A model generated the notes under the pieces. That model was not told where the DNA came from. It was given only the letters and a program-made list of their open reading frames with translations, and ran no database searches. From UQRS01 sp050946935 (lineage in GTDB: Bacteria > Bacillota > Clostridia > Oscillospirales > Acutalibacteraceae): a DNA stretch of 64,000 nt. The DNA is taken from assembly GCA_050946935.1 (NCBI GenBank), contig JBMNVR010000013.1:1-64000 (forward strand), read 5' to 3'. The translations under genes were made by a program, and so were the position numbers. Shown here piece by piece: positions 50,821 to 60,753 of this stretch; position 1 is the stretch's first letter, and every line of letters starts with the position of its first letter.

Positions 50821-51294
50821 ATGGAGGCAGTGAAAAGCGCGGTTTTGCAGGTTTGTCTTGTGCTGATCGCGTCGGGGGCGGTGCTGCTGCTCGCCCCGTC
50901 GGGGGAGTTCGGACGGCCGCTTCGTTTTCTCTGCTCGGCGGTGGTGCTCTGCGTGCTGCTTTCCGCTCTGTCAGCCGACTATTCCTCTTTGACGGATGAG
51001 CTGGAGCTGTACGATGCTGAGCTGCCGATCACCCTTTCCGAGGCGGCTGATTACGGCTATACGGCGGCGGCCGAAGCCACTATGCGGGAGTTGATTTTGC
51101 AGACGCTGGACAAAATTTCCATTGAACCGGAGGAAATTCAGATAAAGGCGGATAAAACCGCCGACGGCGGCATATATTTTACAGACGTTACGGTTCTGCT
51201 CGACAGCGGAGACGCGGCCCGAACAGACGAAGTCTATCACCTGCTGGCGGAGGAGATCGGCAAAGACGTCGCGGTTAAAGCGCAGGAGGAATAA
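50821..51294 (+). CDS. spoIIIAF: Stage III sporulation protein AF
   Basis: Start ATG 50821 follows AGGAGAGGAG; 157 aa. Two N-terminal membrane helices are followed by an extracytoplasmic alpha/beta domain (about 60-155), which in SpoIIIAF has a ring-building-like fold. Identification relies on size, layout and operon position; sequence conservation is low in this family. Confidence 0.85.
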   Translation: MEAVKSAVLQVCLVLIASGAVLLLAPSGEFGRPLRFLCSAVVLCVLLSALSADYSSLTDELELYDAELPITLSEAADYGYTAAAEATMRELILQTLDKISIEPEEIQIKADKTADGGIYFTDVTVLLDSGDAARTDEVYHLLAEEIGKDVAVKAQEE

Positions 51295-51296
51295 AC

Positions 51297-51857
51297 GTGG
51301 ATAAAGGGCTTGAAAAAATCAAAGCGGTGCTTGCCTCCGGCAAGGGAGGGAAATGGCTGGTCGCCGCCGGAATCGCCGGGATCTTGCTGATTTTTCTTTC
51401 CGCCTTTTTCACGGGAGGCGGGGGAGAAACGGCGGCGAAATCCGATGCGGCCGCGGCGCTGACCGATCAGGAGTACCGGGAGCTTCTGGAAAAGCAGGTG
51501 GCCGGAATGGTTACCGGCATCACGGGGAGCGAGCGGGTCAGCGTGATGATCACGCTGCGAACCGGGACCGAGTATGTATACGCCAACGACAAAAAGAGCG
51601 ATACCGACGTTACGGACGCGGAGAGCGGCAGCCTCCGCCGGAAGGGGAGTACCGAGGAAAATTACATCATGGTCGAGGATGCGAACGGCAACAAGGTCGC
51701 CTTGCTGGTGACCAGCTACGCTCCGACAGTGCAGGGGGTGGTAGTCGTCTGTGAGGGCGGAGGGGAGGATTCCCTCAGAACCCGGATAGAGGAGGCGGTC
51801 AAGACCGCTCTCGGCATATCCTCCCGTAAGGTTTGCGTGACCGGGATGAGCGGGTGA
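51297..51857 (+). CDS. spoIIIAG: Stage III sporulation protein AG
   Basis: The 186-aa product starts at GTG 51297, two bases after the spoIIIAF stop. It has one membrane helix (WLVAAGIAGILLIFLSAFF) and a ring-building-motif domain (SYAPTVQGVVVVCEGGG to VKTALGISSRKVCVTGM), the part that forms a large ring in the intermembrane space. Confidence 0.92.
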   Translation: MDKGLEKIKAVLASGKGGKWLVAAGIAGILLIFLSAFFTGGGGETAAKSDAAAALTDQEYRELLEKQVAGMVTGITGSERVSVMITLRTGTEYVYANDKKSDTDVTDAESGSLRRKGSTEENYIMVEDANGNKVALLVTSYAPTVQGVVVVCEGGGEDSLRTRIEEAVKTALGISSRKVCVTGMSG

Positions 51858-51953
51858 GAGACGGACTGCCCGGCTTCTTTTGATCCACCGCGCAGCGCGG
51901 AAAAAATAAATGAATATGCCGCGGTGTGCGGCGGAAACGGAGTGGAGTTTCAG

Positions 51954-52526
51954 ATGAAAAAAAGCATGATTATCGGAAAGCGGCAGATGGTGTTGGCCGG
52001 TCTTGTGTTCGCGCTGGCGATTGCGGTTTGGCTTAACATGAACTATGCGGCGAAGGAAGGCGGCTTTGATCTCGCGGCCGAGAACACCTCCTCCAAATAC
52101 CTGGGCGAGGCCGAGTATGTCGGCGCGTCGGCGGAGGGGGAGGGTGCGTCCTCTGAAGAGGCGCTGGCGGTGGCCGCCCTTCCGGATACCATAAAACAAG
52201 CCAAGAATGAGCGCACAGACACCAGAAATGAGGCGATAGAGTTGCTGGAGGATAGCGTGAACGACGCCAAGGCGTCCGGCGCCGACGTTGAGGCTGCGCT
52301 GGCCAAGATCAGCGAAATCTCCGATCGGATGGATAAAGAGGCCGCCATCGAAACCTTGTTGAGCGCCAAAGGGTACTCGGCCATCGCCGTGATCGGGGAC
52401 GCGGGCACGACGGTGACCGTCTCGGCCGATGAGCTGCAGCAGCATCAGACGGTGCAGATTCAGGACGCGGTGATCTCGGTGACCGGGCAGAGCCTTGAAA
52501 ACATTAAAATAATTACCGTAAAATAG
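51954..52526 (+). CDS. spoIIIAH: Stage III sporulation protein AH
   Basis: Start ATG 51954 (MKKSMIIGKRQMVLAG) gives 190 aa. One membrane helix is followed by an acidic linker and a C-terminal ring-building-motif domain (ISEISDRMDKEAAIETLL, then GYSAIAVIGD). SpoIIIAH pairs with forespore SpoIIQ across the septum. Last gene of the operon. Confidence 0.92.
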   Translation: MKKSMIIGKRQMVLAGLVFALAIAVWLNMNYAAKEGGFDLAAENTSSKYLGEAEYVGASAEGEGASSEEALAVAALPDTIKQAKNERTDTRNEAIELLEDSVNDAKASGADVEAALAKISEISDRMDKEAAIETLLSAKGYSAIAVIGDAGTTVTVSADELQQHQTVQIQDAVISVTGQSLENIKIITVK

Positions 52527-52554
52527 TTGTGAAAACCGGAAATTGTGGTATAAT
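52527..52554 (+). promoter_or_regulatory. Promoter of the asp23 gene
   Basis: TTGTGA, 16-bp spacer and a perfect TATAAT, starting right after the spoIIIAH stop and about 160 bp before asp23. Confidence 0.65.
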
Positions 52555-52714
52555 GATCATACAATCAGGTTTTGGAGCAAAACGGCGCGGATTTGCGTTT
52601 ATATTCTGTGCCAAAGAATAGAAATTCTCCATCCGGCGGGGCGGTTTTACGGCTGGAAAAGTTTCCGCCGTTCCGGTTGTGGAGCTGAAAAAACACGGAA
52701 GGGGCAAAGGTTTT

Positions 52715-53083
52715 ATGAATCCACTGAATAAAAGCAAGACCGATCTTGTCATCAGCGACGAGGTGTTTATCTCGATTGCCGGCGCCGCCGCGCTGGAGGT
52801 GGCGGGGGTGTGCGCCCTCTGCCCGCGGCCGAATAATTTGAAGGACGTGATTGTTCGGGCAACCGGCGGCGCGGACGGCGTTACTGTCCAGCGCCGGGAG
52901 GGGGAGATTGTCCTCGACGTATCGGTTAAGGTGGCGCGGGAGGCAAAGATTTTCGACGTCGCCGAGCAGGTGCAGCAAAACGTCAAAAAAGCGGTGCAGG
53001 ATATGACCGGCTGCGCTGTGGCGCGGGTAAACGTGCATGTGTCGGATGTGGAGATTCCGGCGCCCGCCGCAGAAGCGAAATAA
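52715..53083 (+). CDS. Asp23/Gls24 family envelope stress protein
   Basis: The 122-aa protein starts at ATG 52715, 4 bp after AAAGG; an upstream in-frame GTG 52679 is less well placed. The family pattern is clear: LVISDEVFISIAGAAALEVAGV, the central EIVLDVSVKVAREAKIFDVAE, and VQQNVKKAVQDMTG. In many Firmicutes this gene sits between the spoIIIA operon and nusB; here nusB and the following genes are missing and the rhamnosidase locus begins instead. Confidence 0.9.
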   Translation: MNPLNKSKTDLVISDEVFISIAGAAALEVAGVCALCPRPNNLKDVIVRATGGADGVTVQRREGEIVLDVSVKVAREAKIFDVAEQVQQNVKKAVQDMTGCAVARVNVHVSDVEIPAPAAEAK

Positions 53084-53285
53084 GAGCGCGCCCGTTTGCT
53101 TTCCGGTATGATGAGGAGCAAAACGCTTTTGATACAGCTTGTATCAAACGACGGTGTGCCACAAGGAAGAGTTTGTTTCTCACAGAAAAATCCTGTTTTG
53201 TCCTGTTTCTTCCTTGCAAGGCGTCATATAGCTTTGCAAAACATAAAGTTATTTTTGCCGCGAAACCGCAAAGCGCCTTAAATGG

Positions 53286-53395
53286 CGGATTTTCATTGCT
53301 CCGCAATAAAAAATGCCGTCCTCCGACAATCGGAGCACATGGCGATAAGAAAGAAAAACGCCCACGATATGCGTAAGGCATAATCGTGGGCGTTT
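53286..53395 (+). repeat. Structured intergenic stretch with mini-hairpin and terminator
   Basis: TTGCTCCGCAA with AATAAAAAATGCCGTCC (about 53297-53322) echoes the repeat cluster at 6788-7020. A hairpin AAACGCCCACGAT/ATCGTGGGCGTTT (53355-53395) follows, probably a terminator of asp23. The gap 53084-53587 shows no credible gene. Confidence 0.6.
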
Positions 53396-53587
53396 GACGT
53401 ATTTCGTTACAAAAGACCGTTTTTTAAGAAATATGGGATGACGGCGAAAGCGTGTTTTTGCTTGCACAGAAACAGGCTTCGTACTGCGGAGGGATCGCCC
53501 GTGTCCGTTTTCCGGCTTGCATTCCGCCCCGGCTGCCTCTATAATAAACCTTGCAAGGATCACATAGCCGCGTCGGAGGTGCAGCTC

Positions 53588-54481
53588 ATGCCGTACGAGA
53601 TCAAATTTATTGATTACATCACACAGGGAGAGGATGTCCGCATCCTCGTCGACCGGGTGGAGGGCGAACATCCCGAGCATACCCATGATTTTGTTGAGAT
53701 TGCTTACATCGACTCCGGCCGGGGGAAGCACATTATCAACGGCCGCGAGGAGTGCATCGGCCCCGGAGACCTCTTTATGCTGAATCAGGGGGTAACGCAC
53801 GGATTCCGGTCGGAGGGCGGGCCGTTGATTGTATATAATTGTCTGTTTATGCCGCTGACCCTCGACAGCACCTTCAAGGACTGCACCAACTTTCTGGACG
53901 TCGCCTACCGCTATCTGATGCATTCAGCCCGTCAGGGAGGGGAGGACTGCGGATATATCCGGCTGTCCGGCCTGAAAACGGGTAAGATCGAATCTGTTTT
54001 GTATGAGATGAGAGAGGAGTTTGAGAAAAAACCGGGCGGGTATTTGCAGATTATGAAAGCGCATTTGGTGCGCCTGCTGATTGAGATGTTCCGCACCTGC
54101 AAAAGCGGAGAGCGGCAGCGGCAGTATCTGCCAGAGTACCGGCGGTTGGTGGTGCAGGAAGCGGTTTCCTATCTGAAAACCAATTATGCCGGAGAGATCG
54201 AGTGCGAGCAGTTGGCCGAACGGGCATATTTAAGCGTCAATTATTTCCGAAAAATCTTTAAAGAAATCACCGGAATGACCATGATTGAGATGCTGCAAAA
54301 TATCCGGATCAACGTGGCCTGCGCCTTGCTGGAGGAGACCGACCTTCCGGTGGCGGAGGTTGCCGGACGGGTGGGTTATGCGGATATGAAGCATTTTTAT
54401 AAAATTTTCAAACGGGCGAAAGGGGATTCACCCGGCACGTACCGGAAGAGGAACGCGCTTTTGCCCCCTATACAGGATTGA
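53588..54481 (+). CDS. AraC-family transcriptional regulator
   Basis: Start ATG 53588 lies 8 bp after GGAGG; 297 aa. Residues about 5-110 form a cupin-type sugar-sensing domain (HPEHTHDFVEIAYIDSGRG, with HTH as metal/ligand-facing motif). The C-terminal 100 residues contain two AraC helix-turn-helix motifs (CEQLAERAYLSVNYFRKIFK, then VAEVAGRVGYADMKHFYKIF). It stands upstream of the dockerin rhamnosidase, in the same direction, and likely activates the locus when rhamnose or a rhamnoside is present. The effector is inferred. Confidence 0.92.
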   Translation: MPYEIKFIDYITQGEDVRILVDRVEGEHPEHTHDFVEIAYIDSGRGKHIINGREECIGPGDLFMLNQGVTHGFRSEGGPLIVYNCLFMPLTLDSTFKDCTNFLDVAYRYLMHSARQGGEDCGYIRLSGLKTGKIESVLYEMREEFEKKPGGYLQIMKAHLVRLLIEMFRTCKSGERQRQYLPEYRRLVVQEAVSYLKTNYAGEIECEQLAERAYLSVNYFRKIFKEITGMTMIEMLQNIRINVACALLEETDLPVAEVAGRVGYADMKHFYKIFKRAKGDSPGTYRKRNALLPPIQD

Positions 54482-54519
54482 AATGCCTATAGAGATATTT
54501 TCGAGGTAGTTTATACTGA

Positions 54520-54572
54520 AAAGCAGAAGAGGAAGGGCGCGGTCAGCTCCCTGTCCTCTGCTGCTTTTTTAT
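54520..54572 (+). terminator. Terminator of the araC-type gene
   Basis: AAGCAG-A-AGAGGA pairs with TCCTCT-G-CTGCTT followed by TTTT. The rest of the gap to 54775 is AT-rich; it holds an imperfect repeat (GCACAAAA/TTTTGTGC, about 54583-54623) but no gene. Confidence 0.7.
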
Positions 54573-54775
54573 TTGACGGCGCACAAAAAGTGACGCTTCG
54601 CATATGGAAGTTCTTTTGTGCTCCGCAAATAGCATGGATTTTAACGTCCTCCCCTTCGTCGGCGCATTTGCACGGCAACCGAAATTTACGGTGGTAAAAC
54701 ATATCCGCCGGGGAGTTTGCTTATTCCATTTTGATTTGGCGGCTATTTTTTATTCTTTAAGGAGTGTGCAGGAAT

Positions 54776-57700
54776 ATGAACAAGATGAGACTACCGCACG
54801 GGAAAACCGGCAAACGGCTGATCGCGCTTCTGTTGGCGGCGCTGCTTTTGCTGCCGGTTCTTCCGGTCGTTCCGGCCGGAGCTGACGTCCCGGCCGGAAC
54901 AGAGTGGATCGTCGACGAAAAGACGGCGGTGTTCACTGGCAACTGGGCCGATGCGACCGACCTGACCCGCGCCGAGCTGTACGGCGACAGCGCCAGCTAT
55001 GGTTGGGGCGGCACGGGAACTACGGCCGCATTTACTTTCACGGCAGAGGCGGACGGCTGGTACAATATATACGCCTGGTGGGGCTGCCTTACGAACGGGG
55101 CGAGCGATGCGCCGTTTACCGTGACTTGCGGTTCGCAGAGCGCGGTCGTGCGTATGAATCAGCTATCCGCCGGCGGGCAGTGGAACCGGCTGGCTTCGGT
55201 TAAAGCAGAAAAGGGAGAGGAGATTGTCGTCTCCCTCTCGGCCGATGCCGACAGCTATGTGGTGGCCGATGCCATCCGGCTGACGCTGGATGAGGGGATT
55301 ATCCTCGACGACGGCGAGGCGGTTTATACCGGCGACTGGACCGAGGAGGTCGAGCCGGCCAATCCGGCGCGCTACGGCGGCGGGTTCCGCTATCACTTCA
55401 CCGACGCGGCATCGAGCGCAACCTATACGGCCACGGCAGAGGAGGCGGGAACCTATATCGTCTACGCCTGGTGGACGGCGTTGTCCAACCGGGCGACCAA
55501 CGCGCCCTTTACCCTCTCGGCCGATGGGGGAGAGGGGGAGATTTTCCGCCTCAATCAGCAGGAAAACGGCGGACAGTGGAACCGCATAGGCGAGGTGGAG
55601 GCCGCGGCGGGCGGGACGATCACCGTCACCCTATCAGCCGACGCCGATAACTTTGTTATTGCTGACGCGATCAAGCTTGTAAAAAAAGAGACAGCTGTGG
55701 AGGAATCAGATATCGTGATGACCGATTTGAAGGTATGCAATATGGATATCCCGCTTGGGATTGATGAGAATCCGGTTTTCAGCTGGGTGCTAACCGGCCG
55801 CGGCCGGGACGAGGGACAGACCGCCTATCGCGTGGTCGTTTCCTCTACATACGAACAGGCGGCCGCCGGAACCGGCGACGTATGGGATTCGGGCAGAGTG
55901 GAGTCTGACAGCTCGATCGATATTGCCTATGCGGGGGAGGCACTTGCCTCCAAAACCAGCTATTACTGGACGGCGACAAGCTGGGACAGAGAGGACAGGG
56001 TGGTTACAAGCGGCGTGCAGCGGTTTTCGACCGGCCTGCTCTCTCCCGATGAATGGGCAGGGGAATGGATCGGGAAGGAAACGCCGACCTATACAATGGA
56101 GATGACCGGGGCCAGGTGGATTTGGCGCGCCGGAAACGGGACATTCGGCGGCGTGCCGGCCGGAACGCAGTATTTTCGCAAAAGTTTCACCCCGGCCGCG
56201 GACAAAACCGTGCGGCAGATTCTGGTCGGCTTTACGGCCGATGATTCGGCGACCCTCTATTTCAACGGGCAGGAGTTTGGGCCGGTGACCTCCTGGAGTA
56301 CCGGGCTTTTGGTCGATGTGACCCATTATGCATCCGAGGGGGAGAACACGGTTGCCATTGCGGCCAACAATGCGACCGCCGGATATGCCGGCATGCTGGC
56401 CAAGGTGATCGTTTCCTACACCGACGGCAGCGCGGATACCTATGTCAGCGATAAGAGCTGGAAGGTCTCCTCGACCGGGATGGCAGGCTGGGACGCGGCC
56501 GGGTTTGACGACAGCGGCTGGGCCTCACCCGATCAGGCGGTCGATTTTGGTGCAGACCCGTGGGGCAGTGGCCTCGCCCTCGAGTACAGCGGGGCGCGGG
56601 CGGCGGTTTTGCTTCGCAGGGAATTTTCGGTGGAGAAAGAGGTGAAGGAGGCGTTTGCCTATATCTGCGGTCTGGGTTTCTTCGAACTGACGGTCAATGG
56701 AAAGCTGCCGGACGACAGCCTCCTCAACCCTTACATCACCCAATATAACAAGACGGTGCTCTACCGCACGTTTGATGTAACCTCCCTGTTGCAAAGCGGA
56801 GAAAATGCAGTGGGTGTAGAGCTTGGCAACGCTTATTATAACGAGATCGGCGGCGTCTGGAACTGGCAGACGGCCTCCTGGCGGGACGATCCCAAGTTGT
56901 TGATGAACCTCGAAATTCACTATACCGACGGCACAAAGGAAACCCTGTCCACCGACACCTCCTGGACGGTGACGGACGAGGGGCCGACCGTCTCCAACAG
57001 CATGTATTATGGGGAGACCTACGACGCCCGCAGGGAGCAGACCGGCTTTTCCTCTCCCGGCTTTGACGACGCCGCGTGGCAGGCGGCTGCACCGGCCGCT
57101 GCGCCGGAGGGAGAGCTGCGCGCCCAGATGAAGGCGCCTATCAAACGGGTGGCTTCGTTTGCCCCGGCCAAGATTGAAAGGCTGGCGAACGGCTCTTACC
57201 TTGTCACGGCGCCCGAGATGGCCGCCGGTTGGATGAAGCTGTCGGGCATCAACGAGGCGGCCGGGCGGAAAATCACCATCACCTACGGCCAGGCGCTGAA
57301 CGAGGATGGTACGGTGGTCAAATGGGGCGGCGCCGACGGCAAGACCAATCACTGGTGGCCGCACGCTTATATCCAGCAGGATAACTATATCGCCAAAGGC
57401 GCGGGAAATGAGAGCTTCGAACCGAAGTTCAGCTATAAGGGGCATCAGTACATCCAGATTGACGGCCTTACGTCCGAGCCAAAGGCGGAGGATATTACCA
57501 TCTATCGCGTGTCCAATGCGGTGGATCAGATCTCGGAATTTTCCTCTTCCAACGAGATGCTGAACGAGCTGCATCAAATGATGCAGCGGGCGATGGCCAA
57601 CAATTTCCAGGGGGAGCACTGCGATCCCGTGCTGGAAAAATGCGGCTGGCTGGGGGACGCCAACGTCTCGCTCGGCTCGCTGATGTACAGCTATGATATG

Positions 57701-60247
57701 GCGGCCACTCTGCCGGGATGGCTGGCGGTGATGGAGGACTGCTTTGAGCAGTACGGCACCGTGACCGTTACGGCGCCGACCGCCGACTGGTGGATCGACA
57801 ACACGCCGGTTTGGAACACCCTCTTTGTCTACGGCGTTGAGGATCTGGAGCGTTATTTCGGCACGGCCGGGTACGCGGCCGACCAGTACGACGTTTTGCG
57901 CCGTTACACGCAGATGCAGATTGCCGAGCTGGAGAAAAACGGCTGGGTTTGGGGAGACGGCGGCCTCGGTGACTGGGTTGCTCCGATCGGGGGCAGCGAT
58001 CCGAACGCCGCGTATAATGAGAATATTTCGGAAGGGGCGGGGATTACCGCGACCTCGCTTTTGTACGGGGTGCTTGAGTATATGGTGGCGCTGGCCGACC
58101 GCCTGGGCCAGACCGACGACGCGGCTGAGTACCGCGCCGCGATGGAGAAGGTCTACGCTGCCTTTAACGCCAAATTCTATAAGCCGGAGGCGGGAATTTA
58201 CCAGACCGACTACTGGACCCAGATCGGCACCCGCACCCGCTATCGTCAGACCGACAATCTGGTTGCGCTGCGCTTCGGCCTCGTCCCGGAGGAGAATGTC
58301 CGGACGGTGGTCGACAATCTGGTTGCGGATATCCGGGAGAAGGACTATCATCTCGACACCGGATGTGTGGGCACGCGGTACATTCTTCCGGTGCTCTGCG
58401 ATTACGGCTATTCCGACATCGCCTACCGCATCGTGACCCAGACCACCTATCCGAGCTGGGGATACTGGCTGGAAAACGGCGCGACCTCTACATGGGAGAT
58501 GTGGGAGGCGACCACCCGGTCTTACGACCACTATTTCCTCGGCACATATGACGAGTGGTTCTACAGCCATCTGGCCGGTGTGACCGACATTGCCGACGGG
58601 TACAGAAGCTTTTCGGTCAAGCCGGGAATCATGGGCGATCTGACCTCGGCCGGTACGGCGATCGACACGCCGCGTGGCCGGCTGGAGTCGGGCTGGACGC
58701 TTGGAACCGCAGGAGAGGCGGAGCTTCGCGTCACCGTTCCCTTCGGCTCAACTGCGCAGATCTGGCTGCCGACCGGGAACACCTCCGGCGTTCTGCTGGA
58801 TGGTGCGGTCGTGTCGGAAGCCGCCGACGGCGTGAAGACTGTAGAGACCGTTGACGGGCAGGTGGTTATCACAGTCGGCTCGGGCAGCTATGTCTTCCAA
58901 AGCCCGACCGACAGAATTTCGGTTTATAAAGAGTCTCTGCGTTCGGCCCTGGCTCAGGCGGAGTCGTTCGACCCCGCCGCGCTGGATGCGGCCACGCGGG
59001 AGACGTATAACCGTGCCATAGACGGCGCAAAGGCGGCGCTGGAGGATGCGGCGGCCACACAGGAGGCTGTGAACGAAGCGCTGGCCGTGCTGGAAAGCCT
59101 GCTCGATCTGCTGAACGGCAGCGAGGCGCGGCAGGCGCTTCGCGAGCAGATCGCCGGGGCACAGGCAGAGCCGATCCTTGAAACCCACTATCCGTCCGGG
59201 GCGCTCGAAAGCTATCATACCACCCTGACCGCCGCGAAGCAGGCGGCGGGGGATTACACGGCGGCGGACGCTGCCCTCGTCGCGGCGGGGGAGGCGCTGA
59301 AAAACGCTTTATCCGATTTGCTGGCGGCGAAATATGAGAATCTGGCGGTCGGAAAGACGGCTGCGGCCTCCTCCACCCACGACGACGATTACTGGGGCTG
59401 GAACCTGTCCTTCCTCAACGACGGTCTGGTAAAGCATGACAGCCGGCAGCAGGGAGAGTATGTCGGATATTCCAGCGAAACGACGCCGGATGTCGACCAC
59501 GCTGAGTGGGTTTCGATTGATCTCGGAAAGGCGTGTACGGTCAACAATGTCGTGTTTTATCCGGCCAGCAGCCGGGTTGATGGAAAGATGCTGGGCTATG
59601 GCTGTCCGATAGATTTTAAGATCCAGCTTTCGACCGACGGGAAAACCTGGGAAACCGTGCGGGAAGAGCACGACTATCCCTTGCCGGAGTACGGGCCGCT
59701 TTCCTTCAGCTTTGACGGCAGAGAGGCGCGCTATGTCCGGTTGTATGCCGACAGCCTCCGTCCCAAGGGCACCGATGCAAACAGCTACCGTCTCCAGCTT
59801 TGTGAGTTGGAGGTCTATTCCCTCCCGCAGACGGGGGAGAAGTGCGTCCTCGCGAGCGATCGGTACACGGTCTCGGATGACGGATATATCTCGGGCGTGG
59901 ACGCCGCGACGCGCGTGGAGGATTTTCTGGCCAGCCTCGGCTGTGCGTGCGGAAAGCTCGCCGTGTATGACGCGGCCGGCGAAACGGTCACGTCGGGCAG
60001 GATCGGCACCGGTATGGTTCTGCGCCATGAAGGGGGAGAAATCTCCGCCTATACCATCGCGGTGACCGGCGATCTGGATGGGGACGGCGGCGTGACCGTC
60101 AGCGATGTCGTTGCCCTCCGCGGCCGGATTGTCCAGGGGAACAGCGCGAAATACGAGCTCCTGGCCGGCGACCTTGATCCGAGCGGCAGTCTGACGGTCA
60201 GCGACGTGGTGGCCCTGCGTTCCCTGATCGTCCGGGGTGCGGCTTGA
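54776..60247 (+). CDS. Giant secreted GH78 alpha-L-rhamnosidase with golvesin-like, CBM32 and dockerin modules
   Basis: ATG 54776 follows AAGGAG; 1823 aa. Order: signal peptide (1 to about 37); two golvesin-like domains (about 42-170 and 172-305; each has NAPFTL or DAPFTV and NIYAWWG or IVYAWWT); a fibronectin-like segment (about 315-430); rhamnosidase N-terminal sandwiches (about 430-790); the (alpha/alpha)6 catalytic barrel (about 905-1270) with DPVLEKCGWLGDA, where Glu954 fits the GH78 general acid; a C-terminal sandwich; two helical spacers (about 1382-1520); an F5/8-type CBM32 (about 1522-1682); a small pre-dockerin domain (about 1690-1765); and a type I dockerin (about 1766-1823) with two TVSDVVALR repeats. 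It would release L-rhamnose from polysaccharide at the cell surface, docked by a cohesin. Start could also be GTG 54764. Confidence 0.9.
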   Translation: MNKMRLPHGKTGKRLIALLLAALLLLPVLPVVPAGADVPAGTEWIVDEKTAVFTGNWADATDLTRAELYGDSASYGWGGTGTTAAFTFTAEADGWYNIYAWWGCLTNGASDAPFTVTCGSQSAVVRMNQLSAGGQWNRLASVKAEKGEEIVVSLSADADSYVVADAIRLTLDEGIILDDGEAVYTGDWTEEVEPANPARYGGGFRYHFTDAASSATYTATAEEAGTYIVYAWWTALSNRATNAPFTLSADGGEGEIFRLNQQENGGQWNRIGEVEAAAGGTITVTLSADADNFVIADAIKLVKKETAVEESDIVMTDLKVCNMDIPLGIDENPVFSWVLTGRGRDEGQTAYRVVVSSTYEQAAAGTGDVWDSGRVESDSSIDIAYAGEALASKTSYYWTATSWDREDRVVTSGVQRFSTGLLSPDEWAGEWIGKETPTYTMEMTGARWIWRAGNGTFGGVPAGTQYFRKSFTPAADKTVRQILVGFTADDSATLYFNGQEFGPVTSWSTGLLVDVTHYASEGENTVAIAANNATAGYAGMLAKVIVSYTDGSADTYVSDKSWKVSSTGMAGWDAAGFDDSGWASPDQAVDFGADPWGSGLALEYSGARAAVLLRREFSVEKEVKEAFAYICGLGFFELTVNGKLPDDSLLNPYITQYNKTVLYRTFDVTSLLQSGENAVGVELGNAYYNEIGGVWNWQTASWRDDPKLLMNLEIHYTDGTKETLSTDTSWTVTDEGPTVSNSMYYGETYDARREQTGFSSPGFDDAAWQAAAPAAAPEGELRAQMKAPIKRVASFAPAKIERLANGSYLVTAPEMAAGWMKLSGINEAAGRKITITYGQALNEDGTVVKWGGADGKTNHWWPHAYIQQDNYIAKGAGNESFEPKFSYKGHQYIQIDGLTSEPKAEDITIYRVSNAVDQISEFSSSNEMLNELHQMMQRAMANNFQGEHCDPVLEKCGWLGDANVSLGSLMYSYDMAATLPGWLAVMEDCFEQYGTVTVTAPTADWWIDNTPVWNTLFVYGVEDLERYFGTAGYAADQYDVLRRYTQMQIAELEKNGWVWGDGGLGDWVAPIGGSDPNAAYNENISEGAGITATSLLYGVLEYMVALADRLGQTDDAAEYRAAMEKVYAAFNAKFYKPEAGIYQTDYWTQIGTRTRYRQTDNLVALRFGLVPEENVRTVVDNLVADIREKDYHLDTGCVGTRYILPVLCDYGYSDIAYRIVTQTTYPSWGYWLENGATSTWEMWEATTRSYDHYFLGTYDEWFYSHLAGVTDIADGYRSFSVKPGIMGDLTSAGTAIDTPRGRLESGWTLGTAGEAELRVTVPFGSTAQIWLPTGNTSGVLLDGAVVSEAADGVKTVETVDGQVVITVGSGSYVFQSPTDRISVYKESLRSALAQAESFDPAALDAATRETYNRAIDGAKAALEDAAATQEAVNEALAVLESLLDLLNGSEARQALREQIAGAQAEPILETHYPSGALESYHTTLTAAKQAAGDYTAADAALVAAGEALKNALSDLLAAKYENLAVGKTAAASSTHDDDYWGWNLSFLNDGLVKHDSRQQGEYVGYSSETTPDVDHAEWVSIDLGKACTVNNVVFYPASSRVDGKMLGYGCPIDFKIQLSTDGKTWETVREEHDYPLPEYGPLSFSFDGREARYVRLYADSLRPKGTDANSYRLQLCELEVYSLPQTGEKCVLASDRYTVSDDGYISGVDAATRVEDFLASLGCACGKLAVYDAAGETVTSGRIGTGMVLRHEGGEISAYTIAVTGDLDGDGGVTVSDVVALRGRIVQGNSAKYELLAGDLDPSGSLTVSDVVALRSLIVRGAA

Positions 60248-60287
60248 TTGGAAAACATCCGAAAATGCTCTGAAAACCGCAATAAAC

Positions 60288-60326
60288 GAAAAGAGTTGTC
60301 CCAAACGGGGCAACTCTTTTTATTTT
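60288..60326 (+). terminator. Terminator of the rhamnosidase gene
   Basis: AAAGAGTTGTCCC pairs with GGGGCAACTCTTT (one G-T pair), followed by TTATTTTT, 40 bp past the stop. Confidence 0.8.
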
Positions 60327-60424
60327 TCTCCGGGATTGCAGAAAAGGATGGGGCGCGGGCAGATTTTTCACACGAGGCATGGAGAGAACGGGACTCTTGA
60401 TTTGCGGGAGAGGAGGTGGACGCA

Positions 60425-60724
60425 ATGGATAAGCTGGCTCTTTCCGACTGGGTGGCGGTTCTTTCGGCGCTGGGGATGATCCTCTCTCTGGCGGTGACAG
60501 TCTCCACACTGGTGTCCAAGGGGCAGAGACGATCGGCGGCTGATGCGGAACTGAAATCCGACGTCAAGCATATAAAGGAAATGGTGGACAGTACGCTGTC
60601 GGAGGTCGGGACGCTGGGGGGTAAGCTGGACGGGATCGATATCCGTCTGACCCGTGCGGAGGAAAGCTGCAAATCCGCGCATAAGCGAATTGACACGCTG
60701 CACCATGGCGTACGCATCAACTAA
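60425..60724 (+). CDS. Phage-like small membrane protein with coiled coil (XhlA/holin-accessory type)
   Basis: Start ATG 60425 follows GGAGGTGGACGCA; 99 aa. The N-terminus has one membrane helix (WVAVLSALGMILSLAVTVSTL), then a basic stretch and a coiled coil (VKHIKEMVDSTLSEV, LDGIDIRLTRAEE). Helix plus coiled coil in under 100 residues next to a small membrane protein is the layout of phage hemolysin XhlA/holin pairs, though here the helix is N-terminal rather than C-terminal as in XhlA. No phage structural genes are near. Role inferred from the pair. Confidence 0.55.
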   Translation: MDKLALSDWVAVLSALGMILSLAVTVSTLVSKGQRRSAADAELKSDVKHIKEMVDSTLSEVGTLGGKLDGIDIRLTRAEESCKSAHKRIDTLHHGVRIN

Positions 60725-60753
60725 AAGTTTCCTTGCAAAGGGGGCGGTGTTTG

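Noticed and set aside
53108..53281. Small plus-strand frame after asp23
   Set aside because: No ribosome site, random-looking composition, and it lies in a hairpin-rich stretch.
56525..58570. 681-codon minus-strand frame inside the rhamnosidase gene
   Set aside because: Shadow of the GH78 catalytic domain.
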